Assembly: GCA_035447065.1 (NCBI GenBank)
Contig: DAOTGJ010000045.1
Location: 1 to 24,814, forward strand
Direction: 5' to 3'
DNA length: 24,814 nt
From: CALEMW01 sp035447065
GTDB taxonomy: Bacteria; Krumholzibacteriota; Krumholzibacteriia; LZORAL124-64-63
The translations under genes and the position numbers were made by a program. Below the pieces are notes generated by a model that was not told the DNA's origin, did not search any database, and was given only the letters and a program-made list of their open reading frames with translations. Below are positions 1 to 6,324 of the stretch, piece after piece (within the stretch, counting starts at the first letter, position 1; each line of letters opens with the position of its first letter).

Positions 1-423
1 GGCACCACGCGTCCGGAAGCGGCGCGCTCGGTGGCGGGCATCGCGAGATCCACCGTGACCGCCGGCAAGCACCAGCTGCCCATGCTCCAGATCGGCCGCC
101 TGGCCATGCGCGCATCGCACAACCATGCCGTCATCGAGCGCGCGGCGGAGTACGCCGGCGTCATGGGGTCCAACACGTCGATCTACCGCGGCATCGCGGA
201 GGCGGCGGCGGACCTGGACGCGGAATGCCCGGACCTGGACCGCGTGCTGGACCTGGCGGTGGTGTGCGGCAGCGACGGCGGCGCCATCCTGGCCCTGGCC
301 CGCAGCGCCTGCCGGACGACCACGCCGGAGGAGATGCAGCGCTGGGAGGACGTCTACGCGCAGATCCTCTCCGTGGCGCAGTATCCCGACGTGGAGACGG
401 CCCTGGCCGCGAACGCGCCATGA
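1..423 (+). CDS. C-terminal part of an unrecognised protein (5' end outside window)
   Basis: The reading frame is open from the first base and ends at TGA 421-423, so this is probably the tail of a longer gene. A GTG at 31 could serve as a start, but no clear ribosome binding site precedes it. The visible residues are mostly alpha-helical in character and rich in Ala, with no transmembrane stretch, no signal peptide and no motif that I recognise. Local landmarks are AGKHQLPMLQIGRLAMR near the start and VCGSDGGAILALARSA in the middle. The codon pattern (G or C at third positions) matches the neighbouring genes, so I take it as real coding sequence. About 60 bases separate it from the following dehydratase gene, which has its own ribosome binding site. 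No function is proposed. Confidence 0.6.
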   Translation, partial: GTTRPEAARSVAGIARSTVTAGKHQLPMLQIGRLAMRASHNHAVIERAAEYAGVMGSNTSIYRGIAEAAADLDAECPDLDRVLDLAVVCGSDGGAILALARSACRTTTPEEMQRWEDVYAQILSVAQYPDVETALAANAP

Positions 424-484
424 GGCGGCACCTCACGGGTATGGCTATGCTGGGAGCTCATCGCCCGTATCGCAGGAGGTCCCC

Positions 485-790
485 GTGCCCGCCGCCCTCA
501 GCCCCAACGAGATCTTCCAGCACCTGACGGCCCTCAACGCCGTGCTGGACCGCCCCTGGTCCCTGCGCGACGACGCGCTGACCAAGACCTTCGAGTTCCG
601 CGACTTCGCCCAGACCTTCGCGGTCATGACCCGTGTGGCCGCGGCGGCGGAGGCCATGAACCACCATCCGGACTGGACCCAGAACTTCAAGCGGCTGCAC
701 GTGGAGCTGAGCACCCACGACGTCGGCGGCCTGACCGAGAAGGACTTCCGGCTGGCTGCCGAGGTGGAACGGTGCGCGTCGGAAGCCTGA
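485..790 (+). CDS. 4a-hydroxytetrahydrobiopterin dehydratase (pterin carbinolamine dehydratase)
   Basis: This 101-residue protein has the normal size and motifs of the PCD/DCoH family. The family dehydrates 4a-hydroxytetrahydropterin after aromatic amino-acid hydroxylation; in bacteria lacking such hydroxylases, members are thought to act in pterin or molybdopterin metabolism. The signature is seen as NHHPDW (His60, His61, Pro62) followed by STHDVGGLT (His78, Asp79), which are the expected active-site histidines and aspartate. The start is GTG at 485, preceded by an excellent AGGAGGT about five bases upstream. In-frame sequence before this is arginine-rich out-of-frame noise and is not part of the protein. 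It overlaps the next gene by 19 bases, suggesting translational coupling. No phenylalanine hydroxylase gene is in the window, so the physiological substrate is not shown. Confidence 0.93.
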   Translation: MPAALSPNEIFQHLTALNAVLDRPWSLRDDALTKTFEFRDFAQTFAVMTRVAAAAEAMNHHPDWTQNFKRLHVELSTHDVGGLTEKDFRLAAEVERCASEA

Positions 791-1326
791 TCCTGGCCGC
801 ACTGCTGGCCGTCGCCCCGGGAGGAATCGTGACTCCTGAAACGCTGGTGGATTTCGCCGCGGGCGTGGACGCCTGGCGCGCCGTGGACGACGTGGTCATG
901 GGCGGCGTGTCCCGCAGCGGCCTGCGCGCCACGGAAGCGGGCACCGCCGTGTTCGAGGGCGAGCTGAGCCTGGAGAACAACGGGGGGTTCGCCTCGGTGC
1001 GGACGTTGGTGCCGCCCACGGACCTCTCGGGCCGCAAGGGCCTCACGGTGCGCGTGCGCGGCGACGGCCGCCGCTACCGCCTGCGCCTGCGTACGGACGA
1101 CCGCTACGACGGCATCGCCTATCAGGCGGAGTTCGGCACCGAGGCGGGGGAGTGGGAGGAGATCACGCTGCCGTTCGCGGAGTTCGCGCCCAGCTTCCGC
1201 GGCCGCCGGCCTCCCGGCGCGGAACCGTTGGACCCATCGCGCATCCGCCAGGTGGGTCTGATGATCGCCGACAAGCAGGCCGGGCCGTTCGCCCTGGAGC
1301 TGGCCTGGATCCGACCCGCGCCCTAG
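772..1326 (+). CDS. Exported CIA30-family domain protein
   Basis: The 184-residue product begins with a short hydrophobic signal segment (residues 4-18) and then consists of one CIA30 domain, named after the complex I intermediate-associated protein 30. Family landmarks are DVVMGGVSRSG, ELSLENNGGFASVRT, VRVRGDGRRYRLRLRTD, and IRQVGLMIADKQAGPF near the C-terminus. In bacteria such domains are stand-alone beta-sandwich, galactose-binding-like folds of unknown role; the mitochondrial assembly function should not be transferred. The GTG start at 772 lies inside the dehydratase gene, with GAGGTGGA just upstream. The gene ends in a CTAG that also contains the stop codon of the convergent gene on the other strand. 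Confidence 0.85.
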   Translation: MRVGSLILAALLAVAPGGIVTPETLVDFAAGVDAWRAVDDVVMGGVSRSGLRATEAGTAVFEGELSLENNGGFASVRTLVPPTDLSGRKGLTVRVRGDGRRYRLRLRTDDRYDGIAYQAEFGTEAGEWEEITLPFAEFAPSFRGRRPPGAEPLDPSRIRQVGLMIADKQAGPFALELAWIRPAP

Positions 1327-2690
1327 GGCAGGCCCAGCTGCCGCGGCATCAGGGGCGGCGCCAGGGGCGGCGCCACCGGCCCCTGCGGACCCTGCACCCA
1401 CGCCGATGGCACCGGCGCGCCCGTCATCACCGCGGCCAGCGCCTCCCCGTACATGCTCGCCGGATTCCAGAGCAGCCAGCCGTCGGCGCCCGCGTCCAGG
1501 GCGGCGTGGATCTGCACGGCCACGTAGCCGGCGCCGTAGTCGTCCACGCGGTAGGGGAAGGCCTGCAGCCAGGGGCGCACGCGGGCGCGGCCCTGGGCCT
1601 GGGCCAGGAAGCGGCGCGTGGGCTCGCCCACGAAGTAGCCGGGGTGGTCGGCGGGGTCGTCGAAGCCGTGGTAGCCGCGCTTGTAGTGCGACGGGTAGAC
1701 CATGGGGCAGAGCACGTCCACGTGCCGCGCGATGTCGGCGATGTGCTGGCCGGTCACGGCGCGGTCGGCCAGGCGGCCCCAGGCCATGATGCCGTAGAGG
1801 TCGGCGGAGATCTCCACGGGGTAGGCGGCCAGGGCGGAGTCGGCGCGGGCCAGGAAGCCGGTGATCACCGCGCGGCGGCGGGCGGCGCGGGCGGCGGGGT
1901 CGTCGGGCGCGTCGGCGGTCCAGCCGTTGGTGGGGAAGCGCACGTAGTCGAACTGGATCTCGTCCACGCCGGCGGCCGCGGCCTCCAGGGCCAGGCCGAT
2001 CACGTAGTCCTGCACCTCGGGGTCGGCGGGGTTCACCCAGATCTGATCGCGCTCGGCCCAGGGGGCGCCGTCGGCGTCGTGCAGGGCCAGGTCGGGCCGC
2101 GCGCGGCCCAGGTCGCCGTCCAGGAAGCAGGCCACGCGGGCGGTCACGTGCAGGCCGCGCTCGCGGAAGCGGCGCAGCAGCTCGTCCAGCGAGGAGATGA
2201 CCGGGGCGTTGCGCCCCTTGCCCCAGCCCGCCAGGTCCTGGCGGCTGCGGAAGCTCACGCCGCCGTCGGCGTCCTTCACGTCGAAGACCACGGCGTTGCC
2301 GCCGGCGTTGATGAACGCGTCCACGCGCGGGAAGACGTGGCGCGTGCCGCACACGGGACCGCTGAGGTAGATGCCGCGGTAGGGCGTGCCGGCGCCGGGG
2401 ATGTCAGCCACGCGCGGCGGCTCGACGCGGGGGACCACGGGCAGCCGCAGCACCTGGCCGGGGCGGATCAAGGCGCCCTGCAGGCCGTTGGCGGTCACGA
2501 TCGCGTCCAGCAGGTCCTGGACGGCGTAATGGTTGGTGGCGGCCCGTTCGCGGGAGGCGATGCGGAGCAGCGAATCGCCGGGGCGCACGGTGTAGGTCAG
2601 GGTGTCGGGCAGCGCGCTCCCGGCGATCGCCGAACCGCTCAGCAGGAGCAGCAGGAGGGGGGTGAGCGTCCTGGGTGTGGCGATCTGCAT
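1323..2690 (-). CDS. LysM and DUF4015 putative glycoside hydrolase, exported
   Basis: The 455-residue product has a signal peptide (residues 1-23, LLLLLLSGSAIAG). A LysM peptidoglycan-binding module follows at about residues 31-85 (YTVRPGDSLLRIAS to LIRPGQVLRLP). A DUF4015-type TIM-barrel glycoside-hydrolase-like domain starts at about residue 102 with YRGIYLSGP. Typical DUF4015 features are VVFDVKDADG, the barrel strand EIQFDYVRFPTNG, ISADLYGIMAWG and MVYPSHYKRG. The role inferred is binding to, and possibly cleaving, cell-wall or envelope glycan from the periplasmic side; no substrate is established. The C-terminus is a Pro/Gln-rich tail. The ATG at 2690 is preceded by AGGAG nine bases upstream. 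The gene is divergent from the DsrE-family gene and convergent with the CIA30 gene, so it is probably monocistronic. Confidence 0.87.
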   Translation of the reverse strand: MQIATPRTLTPLLLLLLSGSAIAGSALPDTLTYTVRPGDSLLRIASRERAATNHYAVQDLLDAIVTANGLQGALIRPGQVLRLPVVPRVEPPRVADIPGAGTPYRGIYLSGPVCGTRHVFPRVDAFINAGGNAVVFDVKDADGGVSFRSRQDLAGWGKGRNAPVISSLDELLRRFRERGLHVTARVACFLDGDLGRARPDLALHDADGAPWAERDQIWVNPADPEVQDYVIGLALEAAAAGVDEIQFDYVRFPTNGWTADAPDDPAARAARRRAVITGFLARADSALAAYPVEISADLYGIMAWGRLADRAVTGQHIADIARHVDVLCPMVYPSHYKRGYHGFDDPADHPGYFVGEPTRRFLAQAQGRARVRPWLQAFPYRVDDYGAGYVAVQIHAALDAGADGWLLWNPASMYGEALAAVMTGAPVPSAWVQGPQGPVAPPLAPPLMPRQLGLP

Positions 2691-2796
2691 GGTGGCCGGC
2701 TCCTGCGTTGCGCTCCTGCAATCCTTTGCGGCCCTTTCGGGTGCTCCGCGGAGCCATGAGCAAGAACGCGACCACGCGCGGACCTGCGATCCGTGC

Positions 2797-2826
2797 TTGC
2801 CGAAGGAGCCGGAGGGGTCTTAGGAT
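2797..2826 (+). promoter_or_regulatory. Candidate promoter of the DsrE/YedF-type gene
   Basis: A TTGCCG hexamer (2797-2802), an 18-base spacer and TAGGAT (2821-2826) precede the gene start at 2853. Each hexamer matches the housekeeping consensus at four of six positions. The position is sensible for a leader of about 20 bases. In GC-rich DNA such matches are only suggestive. Confidence 0.35.
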
Positions 2827-2852
2827 CGGTCGCCAGAGAAGGAGGAACGCCC

Positions 2853-3203
2853 ATGTCCGCACCCACCAACACCGTGGTCTTCATCGGTTCCGACGCCCTG
2901 GGGCGCGGCGACGAGGAGCTGGGCCGCGCCCTGATGCTCTCGGCGCTGAAGATGCTGCCCAAGCTGCCCGGCGAGGCGCCGTCGCACGTGCTCTTCATGA
3001 ACGCCGGCGTGCGCTTCTGCTGCCGCGGCTCCGCCGCCCTGAAGGACCTGGAGGAGCTGGCGGCCGCCGGCACGCAGCTCCTGTGCTGCGGCACCTGCCT
3101 GGACTGGCTGGAGGTCATGGACATGCTGAAGGTGGGCCGCGTGTCCAACATGGCCGAGATCCTGGAGACCATGCACACGGCGGGGCGGGTGATGAGGCTC
3201 TAG
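2853..3203 (+). CDS. DsrE-family protein resembling the C-terminal domain of YedF
   Basis: The 116-residue cytoplasmic protein matches the C-terminal half of the sulfurtransferase-like selenium metabolism protein YedF. Landmarks are VVFIGSDALGRGDEELGRALM, HVLFMNAGVRF, LEELAAAGTQLLCCGTCLDW and VGRVSNMAEILETM. Full-length YedF proteins carry an N-terminal TusA/SirA domain of about 70 residues; that domain is absent here and is not encoded next door. Cysteines occur at 56, 57, 78, 79 and 82; the CGTC pair is the family-type candidate persulfide site. The start is ATG 2853, preceded by GGAGGAA; an upstream GTG at 2793 has no comparable site. Sulfur or selenium handling is inferred from the family only. 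A perfect palindromic terminator follows 34 bases after the stop. Confidence 0.8.
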   Translation: MSAPTNTVVFIGSDALGRGDEELGRALMLSALKMLPKLPGEAPSHVLFMNAGVRFCCRGSAALKDLEELAAAGTQLLCCGTCLDWLEVMDMLKVGRVSNMAEILETMHTAGRVMRL

Positions 3204-3237
3204 CGGCGTTCCGTCCGCTCGATACCGATCCATGCGA

Positions 3238-3267
3238 CGAGGGGAGGTCCGGCCGGACCTCCCCTCG
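3238..3267. terminator. Perfect palindrome, probable bidirectional terminator
   Basis: Thirty bases form a perfect inverted repeat: the left arm CGAGGGGAGGTCCGG is followed directly by its reverse complement. It lies between two convergent genes (stops at 3203 and 3295), the classic place for a terminator used from both sides. There is no U-tract on either side, so intrinsic termination may be weak or factor-assisted. Confidence 0.6.
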
Positions 3268-3294
3268 CGTACGTACGTGCGGCGGGCGCCGGTC

Positions 3295-4776
3295 CTACCG
3301 GGGGACGACCACCACGCGGAAGACGCCCGTGGCCGAATCCATTCCGGCGGTCACCTGCCAGTCGACGTCGACCGTGGTGGTCTCCGTCACCGCCGGCGCG
3401 GTCCAGGGGAAGGTCCAGGCCGTGAGGCCCGAGGCGGCGGCCGGGCCGTCGCCCACGTCCAGGACGACGCCGTCCACCGGATCCGTGCAGGTGCCGGCCA
3501 CGGCGGCGCCGGACAGGGTGACGGCGGCCTCCGCGGTCACGGTGTCGGGGCCGGCGAAGGTCAGTCCCAGGGCTTCGGGCGGCAGCCAGGTGATGCTGTC
3601 GTGCAGGGCGTCGGCGGTGGTCCAGTCGTTGCGCACCTGGGCCCAGACCTGCTTCACCACGCCGCTCGCGCAGGCGTCATGGGTCCAGGGCGTGGGGGCG
3701 GCGTAGTCCTGCCAGACGGTGGCGGCCAGGTCCTCGGGGCTGCCCGCAACGCGGATCTGGGTGGCCTTGGCGGCGATCTGCACGTTGATGCTGGGGCCGC
3801 TGACGGTGGCCGATCCGCCCTGCAGCGCCAGCGTCAGGTTCCGGAGCGGGTCGGGGACGGCCCGCACGCTGTCGGTCCAGCTCAGGCCCAGATCGCTCTC
3901 GAACTCGCCGAAGACGAGCTGGGTGTCCGGCGCCGCATCCAGCAGGTAGTCCGTGACCGTGTCGGCCGGCTCCTGCCAGGGGGCGGTGGCCAGGGCGGCG
4001 CGGTCCGCGGCGAAGCGCATGCGGGTCACGCCGGTGGCCGGGTCCACGAGCAGGGGTGTGTCGCGGCGGGCCAGGGTGGCGGGGTTGCCCGGGAAGCGCA
4101 GGTCCGGCGAGAAGTCCACCTTGATGGAGTCGCGCGCCGTGAGCCCGGCCGCGCCGCCTGTGAGCACGCGCGCGTAGAGCTGCTTCCACTCGCCCTGCGC
4201 CACGGCGGCGCCGGCGTCCCAGGTCAGCGTGGCCGTGCCGTCCACCAGGGCCACCCGCGCGGGCGCGGGGAACCCGGGCAGCGAATCCACCTCCACTGAG
4301 TCGCCCACCGACGCGGCGATGGTCAGCTCCAGCAGGCGTCCCGCCAGGACGGTCGCTTCGCGGGTGAGCACCGGGGGCACCAGCACGCCGGCCGCCGCCA
4401 CGTCGCTCAGGGCGGTGGGTTCGTCGTCGCGGTCCAGGGCGCGCACCTTGTAGAAGTTGGGAGCGTTGGCCGCGAAGTCGTGGTGCAGGTAGGTGGTGAC
4501 GCCGTAGTCCGCGGTCCCGACCACGGAGAACGGCCCGCCCACGCTCAGGGCGTGCAGCACCTGGTAGCTGAAGATGGCGGGACCCTGAGGCTCGTCCCAG
4601 GTCACCACAACCTGGTTCCCGGAGTAATTGGCCTGGACGTGGAAGGGGTCGCCGCCGGTGGGGCCTTGGGGATCCAGCGGGTTGTTCCAGACGGGAGCCG
4701 CGGGTTCCTCGGTGCAGCCCAGCGCCAGGAGCGCGGAGGCCAGCAGGACCGGCAGCAGTCGACGGAGGCGTGGCAT
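3295..4776 (-). CDS. Secreted lipoprotein with fibronectin-III-like repeat, function unknown
   Basis: The 493-residue product starts with a lipoprotein signal peptide ending LLALGC, so Cys21 is the likely lipidated residue. After a Pro-rich linker a fibronectin type III-like module is visible at about residues 45-130 (VVVTWDEPQG, SYQVLHALS, NFYKVRALDRDDEP). The rest is beta-rich, Thr/Val/Asp-rich sequence with repeated Ig-like character (VTLSGAAVAGTCTDPVDG near the end) and few charged clusters, typical of surface or periplasmic structural proteins. I chose ATG 4776 because GGGAG sits eight bases upstream; an in-frame GTG at 4791 would only add five residues. It follows the PEGA-domain gene after 18 bases, so the two are very probably co-transcribed. 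No enzymatic motif is visible. Confidence 0.8.
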   Translation of the reverse strand: MPRLRRLLPVLLASALLALGCTEEPAAPVWNNPLDPQGPTGGDPFHVQANYSGNQVVVTWDEPQGPAIFSYQVLHALSVGGPFSVVGTADYGVTTYLHHDFAANAPNFYKVRALDRDDEPTALSDVAAAGVLVPPVLTREATVLAGRLLELTIAASVGDSVEVDSLPGFPAPARVALVDGTATLTWDAGAAVAQGEWKQLYARVLTGGAAGLTARDSIKVDFSPDLRFPGNPATLARRDTPLLVDPATGVTRMRFAADRAALATAPWQEPADTVTDYLLDAAPDTQLVFGEFESDLGLSWTDSVRAVPDPLRNLTLALQGGSATVSGPSINVQIAAKATQIRVAGSPEDLAATVWQDYAAPTPWTHDACASGVVKQVWAQVRNDWTTADALHDSITWLPPEALGLTFAGPDTVTAEAAVTLSGAAVAGTCTDPVDGVVLDVGDGPAAASGLTAWTFPWTAPAVTETTTVDVDWQVTAGMDSATGVFRVVVVPR

Positions 4777-4794
4777 GGCGATGGCTCCCACGGT

Positions 4795-5520
4795 CTAGAA
4801 GTGCAGGTTCATGCCCACGCGCAGCATGGGCTCGCCGGTTCCGGCGGCGGTGTCGAACGGCCCCACGGGATCCAGGTCCACGCCGCCCTCCAGGCCGGGG
4901 AAGTTGAGCAGCATGTCCAGCACGCTCACGGCCACCGCCGCGACCGCGAGGGTCAGCCCGGCGTCGCGCAGGCCGGCGTCGTCGCTCATGGCGTCGGAAA
5001 GGCGCTGCACCTCGGCGCGGGCGGCGGCGATCTGATCCGGCGTGACGGCGGCGGCGTACTCGGCCTGGGCCACGGCGTAGTCGGACTTGTGGTTGCTCAG
5101 GCCGGTCTCGCCCACCAGGGCGGCCAGCAGTCCGCCCGCCTCGGCGGCGGTCAGCGCCCAGCCGAAGGCGGGCCGGTTGGCGTAGCGCTGACCGGACCCG
5201 GCCACCACCAGGTTGCTCAGCACGGCGGTGCGGCGGCTCAGGGGGGTCATCCGCATGACCACGGTCTGGGGGTCGCTGGTGCGGCGGCCCACGGTCAGGG
5301 GCCGGGTCATGGTGCGGGCGCCGCGCAGCCGGGCCTCCAGCACGTACTCGCCGCGCGGAAGCTGCAGGGGACCGTCCAGGGGGAGGACGCCGGCAGGCTC
5401 GCCGTCCAGGTAGAGGGCGGCGCCGTCGGGGCCGAGCACGTCCACGTCGATGGCGCGGGCCGGAGCCGTGCTCCCGAGCAGGACGAGGGCGAGCACGATC
5501 GGCAGAAGGCATCGGGTCAT
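4795..5520 (-). CDS. Exported PEGA-domain protein
   Basis: The 241-residue product has a signal peptide (MTRCLLPIVLALVLLGSTAPARA). A PEGA-type beta module follows at about residues 27-95, recognisable by ALYLDGEPAGVLPL, LPRGEYVLEARLRGART and TVVMRMTPL. The C-terminal half is Ala-rich with two hydrophobic helices (GWALTAAEAGGLLAALVG and LTLAVAAVAVSVLDMLLNF) flanking a helical, charged stretch (VTPDQIAAARAEVQRLSDAM). It ends RVGMNLHF, an aromatic end seen in envelope proteins. The start is ATG 5520; in-frame codons further upstream have no signal-peptide logic. It precedes the lipoprotein gene in a probable two-gene operon. PEGA proteins usually belong to the cell envelope, but no specific function can be given. 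Confidence 0.8.
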   Translation of the reverse strand: MTRCLLPIVLALVLLGSTAPARAIDVDVLGPDGAALYLDGEPAGVLPLDGPLQLPRGEYVLEARLRGARTMTRPLTVGRRTSDPQTVVMRMTPLSRRTAVLSNLVVAGSGQRYANRPAFGWALTAAEAGGLLAALVGETGLSNHKSDYAVAQAEYAAAVTPDQIAAARAEVQRLSDAMSDDAGLRDAGLTLAVAAVAVSVLDMLLNFPGLEGGVDLDPVGPFDTAAGTGEPMLRVGMNLHF

Positions 5521-5565
5521 CGATCGACCTCGGGGCATGGGGTTCGCGTTCCCTAGGATCGCGCC

Positions 5566-5571
5566 AGTATA
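5566..5571 (-). promoter_or_regulatory. Candidate -10 element for the PEGA/lipoprotein operon
   Basis: On the minus strand TATACT stands out in an otherwise GC-only stretch about 45 bases before the gene start at 5520. It matches the -10 consensus at five of six positions. I see no good -35 hexamer at the usual spacing, so this is a partial call. Confidence 0.35.
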
Positions 5572-5627
5572 GGGACCGGACCGGGGGCGCGCCATGACGA
5601 ACGCGCCCGCGGAGCCATGAGTTCCGC

Positions 5628-6053
5628 TCAGTCCCGGTGGTACTTGTGCCCGCGCCGGATCGCCAGGCCGCGGTAGATCTGCTCCACCAGCACCACCCGC
5701 GCCAGCTCGTGCGGCAGGGTCATGGCCGACAGCCGCAGCGTGCGGTCCGCGCGCCCGCGGGCGGCGACGCCCAGCCCGTCCGGACCGCCGATGAGGAATG
5801 TCAGCGACCCATGGGACCCGAGCAGATCCGCGAACCCACGCGACGTGAGCTCCTCGCCCCGCTCGTCCAACGCCACCACCAGGTCTCCCGTGCCGATGCG
5901 CTCCACCATGGCCCGGCCCTCCCGTTCGGGGTCCTGGTCCTTGAGCTCCATGACCTCCACGGGGGCCCAGGGGCGGATGCGGGCGAGGTAGCGGGTGGCG
6001 AGGGCGGTGTATTCGGGGGATTTGACCTTCCCCACCGCCAGGATTCGGATCAT
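5628..6053 (-). CDS. rlmH: 23S rRNA (pseudouridine1915-N3)-methyltransferase RlmH
   Basis: This 141-residue protein is a complete RlmH of the SPOUT methyltransferase superfamily. The family methylates N3 of pseudouridine 1915 in helix 69 of 23S rRNA, using S-adenosylmethionine, on assembled ribosomes. The hallmarks are present in order: IRILAVGKVKSPEY at the N-terminus, LDERGEELTS (about 62-71), the knotted SAM-binding loop FLIGGPDGLG (87-96), and LPHELARVVLVEQIYRGL to the terminal HKYHRD. Family members nearly always end in YHR plus an acidic residue. The start ATG 6053 has GAGG nine bases upstream. It is well separated (107 bases) from the downstream PEGA gene. Nothing is unusual about it. 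Confidence 0.97.
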   Translation of the reverse strand: MIRILAVGKVKSPEYTALATRYLARIRPWAPVEVMELKDQDPEREGRAMVERIGTGDLVVALDERGEELTSRGFADLLGSHGSLTFLIGGPDGLGVAARGRADRTLRLSAMTLPHELARVVLVEQIYRGLAIRRGHKYHRD

Positions 6054-6187
6054 GGGTTGTGCCTCGAAGAATGTGCCCGGGGGCTCACGACGCGTCTTTG
6101 GTCCGGATCGGACATTGAGAACAAAGAGGTTACGTCATCCTCGGCGGGTCGGGAAGTCCCAGGAACAATTTCCGTGGCACAAGGGGA

Positions 6188-6238
6188 ATGATACAGAGTC
6201 TCGTTATTGATATAATAATCGAATATTCTAGATATTAT
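6188..6238 (+). promoter_or_regulatory. AT-rich promoter region of the hexahaem cytochrome gene
   Basis: The 271-base gap 6054-6324 contains a conspicuous AT-rich island (about 6188-6250) in very GC-rich surroundings. A perfect TATAAT (6211-6216) lies 17 bases after ATGATA (6188-6193, four of six matches). Overlapping it, TTGATA (6207-6212, five of six) is followed after 18 bases by GATATT (6231-6236). Two staggered promoters are therefore possible, both reading towards the cytochrome gene at 6325 with a leader of roughly 80-100 bases. A TTGAT half-site of the Fnr type is present, but its partner half-site is not. Elsewhere in the gap I see only a small inverted repeat, GTCCG-GAT-CGGAC, at 6101-6113. 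Confidence 0.55.
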
Positions 6239-6324
6239 GGTCCTGATATGGCATCATCAGAACTCGCGCCCCCTCCCTGGGACGCATCCGAAACTCCAGA
6301 CCCCGCACACGCTGGAGGTGCCCC

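Noticed and set aside
6171..6192. Possible sigma-54 promoter at TGGCAC
   Set aside because: TGGCAC is present but no TTGC element follows at the required distance.
6207..6222. Full Fnr box in the AT-rich island
   Set aside because: Only the TTGAT half-site is present; the ATCAA half at four-base spacing is missing.
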